From Clitoria ternatea (Eukaryota; Streptophyta; Magnoliopsida; Fabales; Fabaceae), in assembly GCA_037962975.1 (NCBI GenBank), contig CM075669.1:111058501-111122500 (forward strand): DNA of 64,000 nt. The letters run 5' to 3'. Shown here in pieces: positions 33,871 through 45,797 of this stretch. Below the pieces are notes generated by a model. It did not search any database, was not told where the DNA came from, and was given only the letters and a program-made list of their open reading frames with translations. Every line of letters starts with the position of its first letter. The stretch's first letter is position 1. The translations under genes and the position numbers were made by a program.

Positions 33871-34989
33871 TGGTATGTGGTAAAGGTTAATGTGTTTTTG
33901 GTACAATGATATAGCGGCAAGTTTTCCATAAGTATTGTAGTATATTAGAGTGTTGTTCCACTGAGGAGTGGTGTTTCAACAATATGATTTCATATGATTT
34001 AGGAAGGAAACAAAGTTTTGATTCATTTAATAAAATATAACTAAAGATCGAAATATAACTTTAAACATTAAACAAGGATAATGCAAATAGTAACAAGTAA
34101 GAAAATCAAATAAGAGAACTAGAACTGGATTCCATCTAACTCACTTTTCGACACACTGTATATATTCACATAAATGGTTTTCAAACTACAACTTTTCACG
34201 TCACAATCAAAATCATTCGTATCGATCCCTTGACTACGAAATTCATAAGAATAACCCTAGATATGTTAATTCCTTAATCATTCTAAACTTATTCCAGCAT
34301 TAAGATCGATTATTTTGATGTTCGTTCCGTCGATTATTATTTCTAATAATCGCTGTAACAAGCGTTCCCTTTAGATCCATTTTCAAAAGTCATTTCTAAA
34401 TAACCAACAAAAACTCAAATCAAGAAGCTATTGATCAGATAGCTTCAAGCATTAAGCATAAAAGGGAAAATAAAAACTATAGAATAAAAGTACTAATTAT
34501 ATAAATACAACGAGCGTACATCGGGGTTCGAGTCGATTACATCCAATCCCAAGGAAAGGTTTAGCTACACATGGTAGCCATTACAATCAAGCTTACAAAG
34601 TAGAGAAAGGAAAAATGAAAAGAAGAAGAAAAAAGAATCTTTATGATGTTCTCCCTAGAAAGAAAATAAATTGTCTCCCTTTGTCCCTTTTCAGAATGTT
34701 TTCCTCAATATTTATATTTTCGTCAACTCGCTCAAGCGAATTTCTTTCTTCACCTTGAAGGAAACTTCCGGTCCTTGGTTTTCCCACACAGACGTGCTTG
34801 GGCGACTGGTTCGCTCAAGCGAACTCTCCTATGCCCTAATTCCTCTGTTCTTCATTCGCTTGAGCCATTTGATGCTCGCTCAAGCGAATTCCTTTTAATT
34901 AGCTTCTGGAAGACTTTCGCTTAAGCGCAATTGACTCACTCAAGCGAAGTAATCTTATTTCCAATTCTACTTCATTTTCGCTTGAGCTA
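33871..34989 (-). repeat. Athila 5' LTR, 3'-proximal part only
   Basis: Aligns with 12861-13980 of the other LTR, including the paired CGCTCAAGCGA boxes at about 34725-34990. It stops at 34989 where TGTAAACACC of the Tat LTR begins. About 410 bp of LTR should continue beyond the far end of the Tat element, outside the window. Confidence 0.85.
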
Positions 34990-35641
34990 TGTAAACACCT
35001 ATTTTTGTCTGGATAAATAAAAAAATTAAAAAAATAATATTAAAAATTGCATAGTGACCGTTGGGAATAGTACCTTCTCCATTTCTATAAATACTCAATC
35101 TCTCATTATTTCCTACCACATTCTCCTTTCATCAACTTTCTTTCATAATTTTCCTCAAGCAATGGTCAATGGGTGTCGAAGCTAGGAGGAAAGAATAAGG
35201 GAGGGAAATCGATGTTTGGTGACTACCTTCTTGCTCCTTGTAGCATGGGTAGTAGTTTATCTTTATTGGTTAATTTATTTATGGCCATATATGTAATAAA
35301 TAATTTTAGGATTCTAAAATAGTTTGTTTCCATAAGAGTAAGTGATTACTCATTTGTATTCAAAATATTAAAAAATATAAAAAATTAAAAATATAAATAA
35401 AAAGGCCTAAAAAATAAATCAAAAAAATGAAAATGGGGAAAAAAAGGACTAAAAAAATAAAAAATGGGCCAAAAAAAGAAAAGAAAAAGAAAAGGAAAAG
35501 AGGTTTCGATGGTTTATTAAGGTGGGACCCGATTTGGTTACATAATTGGAGAAAATTAGGGAAATTGACATCAAATTTGGAAAAATTGAAAAAGTAGGAA
35601 AATAATGGCATGTGATGAGGGATCCAAAGCCAATTTTTCTC

Positions 35642-35649
35642 TATAAATA
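35642..35649 (+). promoter_or_regulatory. Tat LTR TATA box
   Basis: TATAAATA in the context CTCTATAAATAGAGGG, similar to the box in the solo LTR at 18866. An additional TATAAATA at 35096 is the alternative promoter. Confidence 0.5.
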
Positions 35650-36002
35650 GAGGGTGATGCTAAGGTAAAAAAGGGAAGAAGAAGGAAAAAGGATAGAAAA
35701 GAGTGATAAATTTTTGTGTAATTTTTTAAAGGTTTTGATTTCAAAAATAGAGATATGGGAATGTTGTTAGGAAAATGTGTGTTTTACTCAAGTATGTTCT
35801 AGTATGTAAGTTGTGTGACCCAAATTACTGTAAAAGTCTTGTAACCACTGTCCAAACACCCTTAAATTGAGTCTAAACGAAACCAAAAACAGGTGAAATC
35901 TACGCAAAATCGATCTCCGGAATTCCGTTCTCGTTCTTCATTAATTGTTACTGTACCAAAGTATTTTTAATAAATACAAGAATATTTATTTGTCTTTATA
36001 TA

Positions 36003-36745
36003 TCCATCTTTATTTATTTTTATTTATTTATTTATTTTTCTGCACTTTTATTTGTCTTCATTTATCCTTTCGCACTTTATTTTTCCGCACTTTATTTTCC
36101 TGCAGTTCTTAATTTATTCTTTTATTTATTCTTTATTTATTTTTCTGTATCTTTATTCTTCTTTATTTATTTTTCTACACTTTTATTTTTATTTATTTAT
36201 TTTTCTGCACTTTATTTTTCCACACTTTATATTCTTGCAGTTATTTATTTATTCATTTATATTTTTGTATTTTTATTTTTCTTTATTTATTTTTCTACAC
36301 TTTTTTATTTTTCTTTATTTACTTTTCTGTACTTTTATTTTTATTAATTTATTTTTCTACACTTTATTTTTCCATACTTTATTTTCCTGTAGTTATTTGT
36401 CTATTTACTTATTTTCTGCACTTTTATTTTTCTTTATTTATTTTTTTGTTTTTGTTTTTATTTATTTATTTTTCTACACTTTTATTTTTATTTATTTATT
36501 TTTCTACACTTTATTTTTATGCGCTTTATTTTTCTGCAATTATTGATCTATTTATTTATTTTCTACACTTTTATTTTTCTTCATTTACTTTTCTGCACTT
36601 TTATTTTTATTTATTTATTTTTCTATCCTTTTATTTTTATTTATTTATTTATTTTTCTATACTTTTATTTATTATTATAATTTTATATTTAATGTTCCCC
36701 GCTTTTATCTATTTATTTAACCATTTATCTTTCTTTTTAGTTTGA
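36003..36745 (+). repeat. T-rich low-complexity tandem repeat in Tat LTR
   Basis: A run of variants of TTTATTTATTTTTCTGCAC with units of roughly 20-40 bp. It gives long hydrophobic open frames (36052-36546 and 36446-36745, rich in Phe, Leu, Ile and Tyr) that are products of composition, not genes. Confidence 0.85.
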
Positions 36746-37529
36746 AATGAGATTAATTTAGATGAGATATCTTATTAATCTTATTATCTAAAATGATTGA
36801 ATAAAATTCATTTGTTAGTTTTAATTAATTAAGTGTATATATATATATATTTCTTTATTTTCACATTGATGTATTTAAGCTTTATGTCTATCTATCTTTA
36901 CCTTTTCATTTATTTATTTGTTTATTTATTCAATTTTTAAAAACCATGTATTTTTTTGGTAAAATTAATGGATTGTCTTTTAATTATTAGAAAGATAATG
37001 TAGATGAGATGTCTTATTTTTTATTTTATTGTCTTTTAATCACTTGTTTGTTTATTTTCCTTTGAACTTAAAGAACGAAACTTGGGGTGATGTGTCCTAT
37101 TATTTAATTTAATTTTATGTCTGTTTATATTTTTTTAAAAATATCCTTATTATTATTTTGTTCATGTGCATATTGTCTGTAAATAACATCTATCATGGTT
37201 GTATTCTTTATGAAGAATGAAATATTTAATAATCATTTTAAAAAAAATATACATGATTAATTTTGGTAACCGTTTTAGGACGGACAGTATAGGGTGCTAA
37301 TACCTTCCCCACCTGTAATTCGACTCCCGGACCAAATAGAATCTTATTTTAAAATCAGTGTCATTTAAAGGTTTTCCTGATATTTTCCTTAATAAATATT
37401 AGTGGTGACTCGCTGAACCCCTTTAGTTTTTCTTAGGCCCCCTAAGGGCCTTGTTCCAATTCAGTTTCGTTTTCCTTTTGTTGCAGTCTCCCAGTCCGCG
37501 TCATGACCTAGGACACCAGTCGCGACAGT

Positions 37530-37546
37530 TTGTGACTCCACTAGGG
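37530..37546 (+). promoter_or_regulatory. Tat primer-binding site
   Basis: TTGTGACTCCACTAGGG, two bases after the LTR end. It resembles the TGGCGACTCCACTGGGG PBS of Tat/Ogre elements with three apparent substitutions. Confidence 0.6.
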
Positions 37547-38217
37547 TATTCTCAATTAATTTTCTGTTTATTCTATTTTTATTTTTCCTACTTCTTTATT
37601 GCTTAGTTTAGAATCATAGGGTAAAAGACATGTATTATTTGTTTTGTCTTGTGCTTGTTCATTGTGTAGAATGTGTAAAAATTCAAGTATGAAAGCTCCC
37701 ACACATATAACACTCACATTAATGCACACACTATTGAGAAAAGACCCTATACCTGGGCCCCACAAAAGACATAAGTTAGGAGAGATTATTAGTGGTGTCA
37801 TCTGGGGTATTCGTTCCCATCTTGATTCATGTGAAAATCTCAGCTAAAGTATGATTCTATCCATGATGTCCACACCATGTAGGAACCCCTACTGTTGTGA
37901 TCAGCTCATAAATACAATCTTAGCTTTAGTGGCCTTTTAGAACCAAGAAGAGCAACCATTGGTGAGGAATCACATTAAAAAACCTTAGAACCCATTAGAT
38001 GGTCTTTTTGGAAAAACCTGACTTAAGACAACATGGGGCAATCATTCACTTTATTTTTTACTCATTCCTACAAATAAATTGTCAAGTTATTCATCATTTA
38101 TAAAAAAAATCTTTCAAACAATATAGTTTGCAAGTTGATGATCTAACTTTACATTATTTTGTTGTACTAAGGTGAAGTTAAAGTTTGGTAAGTATCAACA
38201 TGGAAATGAAAATTAAC
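37547..38217 (+). other. Tat untranslated leader
   Basis: No coding frame continuous with gag. A small 67-codon frame at 37644-37847 has no known motif. Confidence 0.5.
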
Positions 38218-40111
38218 ATGAGACTTGGTAAAAATACAATTAAAACATAAGGTTTGAGAAAATTGTTACACCTCAAGGCCAGAAAGGTTGATGCTCTTAA
38301 ATTGCAAGCATTTGGAAAGAAGTTGAGCCTTACACAGAAGATGACTTTTGCAAGAAAATATGGGAAAATCTTGAAGCTCTTAGAGGTCGAGGTACAAACA
38401 GAGGGAATCACTGCTCTAGCACAATTTTATGATCCTCCTTGCGATGTTTTACTTTTAAAGATTTTTAGTTAGCTCCTGCACTAGAAGAGTTTAAGCAAAT
38501 ACTGGGTTTACCATTGGAAAATCAAAAACTTTATCGTCAAACTGAGCATCAAGCATCTATCTTTGTAATAGCTCGCATCCTTAAGCTAGATCCTGGAGTG
38601 TTAAAAGGAGAACAGTTGAACAGAAATCAAGTCCTGGGGTCTGCACAAGGATTTTTTGAGCAATAGTTGTACAACTTGGCGGCAATAGAAGATTAGGATG
38701 CATTCATGTATACATTGGCACTAACTATTTACGGTGTGGTTTTGTTTCCTAGCCTTGATAATTATATTGGTTACAAGGCAATTGATGTTTTTCTTGCTCG
38801 AAAGCTCAGGGGAGAAAATCTAATCACCGCTATCCTAGCCGATGTATATTACACGATGGATTTTTGCCATACTCGGAATGGGAAAAGGATCATTTATTGC
38901 TTACCCGTATTGTATGTGTGGCTCACATCGCATGTCTTTAGTCAAGTGGGCAAAGTTGAATGTCCTATCTTAAATCTAAGGATGTGTCAGTTAACTAAGA
39001 AAAGCAGTCATGAATGGGCAAGCCATTTAGCTAGGATGTCTGCGGAAAGAATCAGGTGGTACCCTCAATGGATGAAGGTAGATTGCATTATCTATCGATG
39101 CGGGGAGTTTCTAAATGCGCCTCTTATGGGAACTCAAGGGTGTATTAACTATAATCTAGTCATTACAAAGCGACAACTCTCTTACCCCTTGCTTCAACCA
39201 CCAGAGGAAGAATTACTAGTTCCTTTGATCCATTATTTCACAAGAGAAAATGATGTTGTCATCATCAAAGATGTCATAGATGCTTGGACAAAGATTCACA
39301 AGAAAGGAAAAGAATTAGGTGTCCAAAGTCATGCAGTTAGAGAAAGTTATCACTAATGGATTCTGAATAGAGTTGTTATAATCAAGCTACCTTTTAAAGA
39401 TCCTAGCATTCCTGTAAGTGATGTTTTTCCCATCCAAACTCCCCATGAAAGTGAAGAGGTCAGGGATGTGAAAGCCAAACTAGCCTCCATGGTGGAGAAA
39501 AACACAGTCTTAGATGATGAATTGATTAAAGCTCAACAAGAATGTGCATCTCTAAAAAGAAAAAGCTATAAAGTTGAACATGCTTTTGAAGATGTCAACA
39601 AGAGGTGGAGAATTGAGGAAGGATACACGAGGCAGCTTGATCAATGTCTTCGAGTGGCAAATGCTTAGTTGAAAACTAAAGCAAGGAAAAGGGATGTCAT
39701 CATGGCAGATAAGGGACGATTAAGGGAGATATTGGTAAAATCCAAGAAAGAAGCTCAAACTTAAAAAGATCTTATGCAAGCACAAATTAATAGACTGGAA
39801 CAACAAGTTAATAATGTCATGAATGCTTGTGAGCGAGAGATCAATATGGAAAAGTGGCAGGCCATGAAAGATAAAGAAAGGTACCAAGAGATAGTGCAAG
39901 TGATGAAAAATGATGTGGTAGAAATGGATGATTTGGTCCATTCTTGGATGAGGCGTTTCGCTGAGTTAGCTAGTTTAGCCAATGGGACACTTAAAGATAT
40001 CCCCTATTTATTAAAAAGGGCGGAAGCAATGGTAAATCCACTCGGCACGCCAGAAGAGATTTTAATCTTTATTCAGTATTGCAAAAGACAAGTTGAGAAA
40101 ATAAGGGCAAT
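38218..40111 (+). pseudogene. Tat first ORF (DUF7745-like domain plus coiled coil), broken
   Basis: The first part has KYGKILKLLEVEV and ALAQFYDPP, motifs of the plant DUF7745-type domain found before gag in Tat elements; next come LEEFKQILGLP, IYGVVLFPS, WLTSHVF and RIRWYPQWMK. From about 39400 it turns into a charged heptad-like region (LDDELIKAQQECASLKRKSY; RLEQQVNNVMNACE), a likely coiled coil, and then MVNPLGTPEEILIFIQYCKR. A frameshift lies near 38465; from 38706 to 40106 one frame is kept with stops at about 39354, 39666 and 39761. The Tekay insertion splits the final codons, which resume at 49929. Function unknown; its position suggests a particle-linked role. Confidence 0.75.
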
Positions 40112-42718
40112 TGTAACATCCTTGATTTTTTAATATTAGAAAATAAATAGCAAATAAATAAAAGAATTATTTGGATTAAAATTATAATAATATATATGAA
40201 ATTAAGTGGAAAATGGAATTTTAAGGAAAATGACATCAGAACCCTGATGCGTAGCGTGGATGAGACGTGTAGCGTCAGGTAGGAATTAATGAGCTGATGT
40301 GTAGCATCAGCGTCGCGATCAGCTTAAAACAGAGGCATGCAAAACAGTTCGAGCAAAACCCTTCTCCCTTTATTTTCTTCTCCTCTCAGGTGATTCTGCT
40401 CGGATTTTGTTTGAAGATTCAATTCCTTGCATTTTTGGGCATTAGGAGGCAAGGTGAGGCCATTGGGACCTTTAATCTCTAGTTTCTTCCCTTCTTTCTC
40501 TTGGATCTAAATTTGCATGGGGTAGATGGGACCTTGATTTTGTATTTTATGGAATTGGGAAGCTTAAATGGTGAGTTTGGAAGTATGACGAAGGGAGTGT
40601 ACTAATTGGTTTGGTGTTTCGATAACCGTAGGTGCCGGAACGAGCGTTGGTCGAGCGAGCGATGAAGCAGGCGTTGGATTTGAAAGTGAAGCAGTGAATC
40701 AAGTGACCGGAGGGCGCAATCGACACCTCGAGCAAATTGTGGAAGCTTGGAATCGAGGTAAGGGGGTGTTCGGGTCATAATTAATTAGAATTGATATGAG
40801 AACAAAGTACGGGAGTGTAGAATTTGATTCTAAGTTATTAAAAATAATGTAGGTTAGTTAAATATAATTGTTATGATTATGTGGGTACGTATAAGTAAGA
40901 TTAGACGGTGAAACGATGAAGAAATATATTAATTGTGTTGATAATGTAAATTGATGATTACTTTGAATAATGAAAGTAACATATATGTGTGTGATATTTC
41001 CACCTTGAGATGTATATGCATATTTGAGTATGACTAAGATTGTTGAGTTATGGATTATTGAAGAATTAATATATATGTATATATGTGATGATGTTTGGTG
41101 GGCTTGACAAGTCGGTCACCTTGTATTGTGAGCACACGCCAGTTTCTGGTAGTTGCATATGTTGTTTGTTGATGATATGCCATGTTTATGAGATATGATA
41201 TGTGATTATGTGGTATAAGATGGCCAACAGTATGTATACCCCTCCTTTTCTAGCTCCTGTGGTCTTTGTGCCCAGTTGAGCTACCCAATAGTCAAGTCGG
41301 ACCCAGTGGTTGAGGTAGAGAGCCAAGTCGGGCTCGGTGAACCAAGTCGGATTCACAGGATATCAAGTCGGACTCCCAGTTGAAGGCCAGTCCTTTAGTA
41401 TCTGGATACTAGGTGTCGAATTGTATGAGAGTCAGTTATGATATATGTAGATCTTATATTGATTAGTAATTGGAAATGAATTATGAATTGAAAATGTAAT
41501 ATGGATTAATGAGTGTATAGTTTGAGTGAACTATGGAAATTATAATGAGTTTGTGACGTTGAATGACTTAAAGATTTGTAAGTATATGTGTATTTATATT
41601 GACACGGACAAGTACAGGAAGCTCAAGAATTCATGTAATGTAAGCTGTAGGTATTAATAGGTTTAATATGTTTTGCTCTATATTAATTATGATGTTCCAA
41701 ACACTTACCCTTGCTGTTGTTCAATTTTAGTGACCAGTGACAGGGAGGATGCTAATGCTGCGGAGGTACGCCAAGAGGAAGGTTGGTGCCAAGGAAAGAG
41801 GATGAATGTAATATATAATGTATGATTATGTGTGTGATAGATAACAAACTATGTGTAATGAATTTATTAGAATTATGTTTGATGTGGTGTGATGAATTAA
41901 TGATGATTGATGTGAATACTGGCATGGAGCCACTGACATGTGAATGTTGTATGTATGGGCAGGCTCTGTTGTATGCATGAATGTCGTGTGTGATATGTAA
42001 AATGATAGATGGATGAATTGATTAATGTTTGGATTAATTTAGGAAGTCATGTATATAGTTGATTTTATGAATTTAAGGAACTAGGTAGGTGAAATTGAGA
42101 TCCGGTGGGTTTCGGAAACCTCGGAAGGCATCAATAAGTCCATTAGGACATTTATAATCTGTGTACAATGGCCTTAGGCTTTTTGAAACCCATTTAGGGT
42201 GTTTAGTGCAATGGTTTTGCACTTAATAGGTTTAAACTACAAATTGCGCATAACTTGCGCATATTTTGAAATTTAGGCAAACAGACGGCGCCAATAGTTC
42301 TGGAATGGGGAAAACATGTGGCTCGTGAAGTTTCATGGTAATCGGATCTAAAACGGGCCAATTGGGTAGGCTAGAAGTTGGTTAAATGGTTTAAACTGTG
42401 CAACAGAATCAGGTGCTATTACTGTCATGCCCACGCTACGCGTGAGGCTGACGCGTAGCATGAGGTGCGTAGCAAAGGGCTGACGTTACGCGTGGGGCTC
42501 GCGCGCAGCGTCTGGCCCTTGTTTTAGGTTTTTGTTTTCTTTTGATTCAAATGGTTTTGAAAACTTATAAATGGATTACTTAAATGAATTCTGGTACTTT
42601 TTATTAAAAATACATATTTTATAATTAGCGAGTAATTTAATTATTTAAACGTTAAAAATTTATTATGAAAATGATTAAAAGTAATAAAAATAAATGTAAA
42701 TTGACGCAGGTCGTCACA
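40112..42718 (+). repeat. Tekay 5' LTR
   Basis: 2607 bp, TGTAACATCC to GGTCGTCACA. Contains paired CG boxes at 40246-40276, 42432-42462 and 42482-42512. In one 185-bp stretch (about 40555-40740 against 47765-47945) I count about 16 differences from the 3' LTR by eye, so the insertion is not recent. Confidence 0.93.
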
Positions 42719-42720
42719 GG

Positions 42721-42732
42721 TAGTATCAGAAC
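42721..42732 (+). promoter_or_regulatory. Tekay primer-binding site, two changes
   Basis: TAGTATCAGAAC, two bases after the LTR. The tRNA-Met-type PBS of plant chromoviruses is TGGTATCAGAGC. Both differences are G to A. Confidence 0.75.
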
Positions 42733-42976
42733 GGTTCTTTCCAGAGCCGGGGAAATGGGTAGAGTTAGTGCATTGTTTGAATCCTATACCGGACTATTAC
42801 TGCTTTTATTGTAATATTTGGTGTGTTATTTAAATTGTAACAGGTTAACTTAGCATCATTCTCTTGGCACTCTGGGCAGCATCTTATTATATGTATATGT
42901 GTGAGGTAAATATTTTACTCCCTAGTCAATTATTGGTTATTAAAGGTGATGTGTTTGGATATTGTAGAATTGAGCT

Positions 42977-44005
42977 ATGATCGAAGGAACTAGTTCGGGT
43001 GGTGGTGACGATTTCTTTGCAAGGTTTTCACAAATGATGAGTAGGGATGAATCTGGCCCGACTCTTGATAAATTCCTGAAGAGGAATCCACCTGCCTATA
43101 GAGGAGGACATGACTATGATAGTGCGCATATGTGGCTGCATGAGATCGAGCAAGCTTTTGAATACTATGAATGCTCTAAAGAACAGAAGGTGCAGTTCGC
43201 TACGTATCAATTGAAAGATGAAGCCCCTGTATGGTGGTCAAGAATTAAGATTCAAATTAATGCTACAAGTGAACCTTTGGTATGGAGGAATTTTTAGTGG
43301 AGGTTTCTTGCTAAATATTTTCCTGATAATTATAAAATCCACAAGGAGATGGAATTCTTGAAACTTGAACAAGGCGAAATGTCTATAGCTGAATACATAA
43401 CGAAGTTTGATGAGTTGTGTGATTTTTACCATCCTTTCTCTCTTGAAGGAACTGAAGGCAGTAAATATGCAAAATATAAAGCTTGTCTTAGGATTGAACT
43501 TCGAAGTGCAATTATTCCCCTTAAAATCTGTGATTATCCTACTCTGGTAAATAAAGCCAGACTTGCTGAAGAGGTATAGTTACAGAGAGCATCACAGTCA
43601 AGGGACAAGAAACCATTGAAGGCAAAGGGATTTAGTTTTAAGAAAAAAGGTTAGTTTTTCCGTGGTGGCAAGTCTTCTGCTTCATCATCTTCTTCCTCTG
43701 GGCGTGGATCTACTGGGCGTTCTGCTAACCGTGCATGTTATAATTATGGTCAGGAAAGACACCTCTCTAGACATTGTCCTGCTAACCAAACTGTTTGCTT
43801 CTAATGTGGACAACCTGGGCATCTTAGGTCTAATTGCCCTCAGAGGCAGCAGCAGTGTGGACATGATAATAGGGCTAATGCTTCTATGATTCGTGGTGGT
43901 CATCTTCAGCGTGGGGGTCGAGGCGGCGGTGGCCGCAGAGGGCAACACCCTAGGCGATCTAATGCTCAGTCCAGTGGGGCTCAGAATGTTATGGCTGTCT
44001 TGTAA
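42977..44005 (+). pseudogene. Tekay gag (dead)
   Basis: Capsid and nucleocapsid coding part. Start Met at 42977 (MIEGTSSGGGDDFFARF). Motifs: LDKFLKRNPPAYRGG, the YQLKDEAPVWW capsid motif, then FLAKYFPDNY and FLKLEQGEMSIAEY. The C-terminus is Ser/Arg/Gly-rich with two knuckles near 43730-43850. In the first the second Cys is Tyr (CYNYGQ) and the Gly before His is Arg; in the second a stop sits where Lys is usual (CF-stop-CGQPGH). Stops also follow NF (43295), EEV (43577) and KKG (43650). All stops fit single C-to-T or G-to-A changes of common codons except the knuckle one. Confidence 0.88.
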
Positions 44006-45080
44006 ATATTATTTATGATTCAGGTGCAACACATTCTTTTATTTCTGAAAGTTTGGTGAGACGGCTTAGCTTACCAGTAATGTTAATGGAGAATGCTCTT
44101 AGTGCTTCACTCCTACTGGTTCTATATTTCGTGCAACCACCATGTGTGGAGAATTGCCAATGCAGATTGAAGATTGTTCCTTTCTGGTTAATTTAATATG
44201 TATGCAATTGAAGAACTTGGATGTTATTTTGGGTCTTGATTGGTTAGCTGCTAATCACATTATGGTGGATTGTTATCGCAAGACCATAATCTTTTCCCAG
44301 GAACTCGATACTAAGAATGTGGTGAGTGATGTCTCCATAGCTTATGCTATTTTGTTTATTATTGAAGGGCGATATAATCTTAAACCTAGTGATATTCCGC
44401 TGGTGTGTGATTTCCCTGATGTGTTCCCAGAAGATATTCCGGAATTGCCTCCTAACTGGAAGATTGATTTTGCTATTGATCTGATTCCTGGGGCAGAACC
44501 TGTGTCTCGTACACCCTATCGAATGTCTTCTATAAAGTTAGCTGAAGTAAAGAAGCAAGTAAATGAGTTGTTAGACAAAGGATTTATCCGACCGAGTGCT
44601 TCACCTTGGGACGCTTCGGTGTTGTTAGTGAAAAAGAAAGATGGCAGTATGAGAATATGTATTGACTACCAGCAGTTGAATAAATTAACGGTTAAGAATA
44701 AATATCCCTTACCACGAATTGATGATTTGTTAGATCAGTTGAGAGGCTCTGTGGTATTTTCCAAGATCGATTTGAGATCTGGATACCATCAGATAAGGGT
44801 AAAGTCAGAGGATATTCCGAAGATGGCGTTTCAAACTTGGTATGGACATTTTGAGTATGTTGTAATGTCATTTAGGGTAACTAATGCTTCAGCTATCTTT
44901 ATGGATTACATGAATCGAATTTTCCAACCTTACTTCGATCAGTTTGTTGTGGTGTTTATTGATGACATTCTGGTATATTCGAAGTCTATTGAGGAACATG
45001 CACAACACTTTCAAATTGTTTTACAGGTGCTACGTGAAAGGAAGTTGTATGCTAAATTGTTGAAGTGTGATTTCTGGTAA
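44006..45080 (+). pseudogene. Tekay protease and reverse transcriptase (dead)
   Basis: The protease active site IYDSGATHSFIS (about 44011-44045) keeps the catalytic Asp. A frameshift follows near 44100; the frame from 44142 then runs through VILGLDWLAANH (44222), DFPDVFPEDIPELPP (44408) and the RT. The RT shows VKKKDGSMRICIDYQQLN (about 44628), FSKIDLRSGYHQI (about 44758) and FIDDILVYSKS (about 44955; the FxDD catalytic pair is intact). A stop at 45078-45080 interrupts just after KCDFW; the same frame continues. Confidence 0.9.
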
Positions 45081-45797
45081 GCTAGTGTACAATTTTTGGG
45101 GCATGTAATTTCGAGTAACGGTGTATCTGTTTATCCCTCTAAGATTGAAGTGGTTATGGCTTGGGAGAGGCCTAGATCGGTGACTAAAATTAGAAGTTTC
45201 TTGGGATTAGCTGGTTATTATCGCCGCTTTATTGAAGGATTTTCTCGCATTGCGCTTCCTTTGACTCGATTGACAAGGAAGGAGACTCCATTTGTATGGA
45301 CGGAAAAGTGTGAATTAAGTTTTCAAACTTTGAAGCAATGCTTGACTTCGACACCGGTACTTGCACTACCTAATGTGATGAAAGAATTTGTAGTATATTG
45401 CGATGCATCTAAGTTTGGTTTGGGATGTGTATTAATGCAAGATGATCGAGTGATTGCTTATGCTTCAAGGCAGTTGAGGCCGCATGAACGAAATTATCCC
45501 ACTCATGATTTGGAACTTGCTGCTGTGGTATTTGCATTGAAGATCTGGCGGCATTCCTTGTGTGGATCTCATTTTGTAGTGTTCAATGACCACAAGAGTT
45601 TGAAGTATTTGTTTGATCAGAAGGAATTAAACATGAGACAAAGGCGATGGGTGGAATACCTGAAGGATTATGACTTTGATTTGAGATACCACCTTGGTAA
45701 GGCGAATGTGGTGGCTGATGCCTTAAGCAAAAAAGTATTACATGCAGCTTTCTTGATGGCAAAGAACAAAAATTGTTGGAAGACTTTTGTGATATGA
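45081..45797 (+). pseudogene. Tekay RNase H (dead)
   Basis: Same frame as the RT. VQFLGHVISSNGV (about 45087), then FLGLAGYYRRFI, and the RNase H with VVYCDASKFGLGCVLMQ (about 45392), HDLELAAVVFALKIWRH (about 45503; contains the catalytic Glu) and NDHKSLKYLF, where Asn stands in place of the usual Thr. KANVVADALSKK closes the domain. A one-base deletion near 45760, in a run of A, shifts the frame before the integrase. Confidence 0.9.

Larger units (their letters stand above)
12861..34989 (-). mobile_element. Athila-lineage Ty3/gypsy retrotransposon, multiply interrupted
   Basis: Minus-strand element. In transcript order it holds a 5' LTR (33871-34989, cut by the Tat insertion), a TGGCGCC PBS, gag, protease, RT, RNase H, integrase, the conserved post-pol segment, a palindrome array, a third ORF, a polypurine tract and a 3' LTR (12861-14391). 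The lineage is shown by the PBS type, the TGATAAATGCC LTR start, the GCTTGAGGACAAGC motif before the 3' LTR, and a third ORF in the env position. It is disrupted by a solo LTR (16973-19944), a CACTA element (27417-33328) and a Tat element in its 5' LTR. All its genes are dead. Confidence 0.9.
34990..37527 (+). repeat. Tat 5' LTR
   Basis: About 2538 bp from TGTAAACACC to GTCGCGACA. The last 260 bp hold GGGTGCTAATACCTTCC, ACTCCCGGACC and GTGGTGACTCGCTGAACCCC, blocks typical of the Tat/Ogre LTR 3' part. TATA boxes lie at 35096-35103 and 35642-35649. The second partner is outside the window, so the exact ends rest on TG/CA and the PBS position. Confidence 0.75.

Noticed and set aside
36052..36745. 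Long hydrophobic open frames like a membrane protein
   Set aside because: They come from the T-rich tandem tract; Phe/Leu/Ile/Tyr are simply what such codons give.
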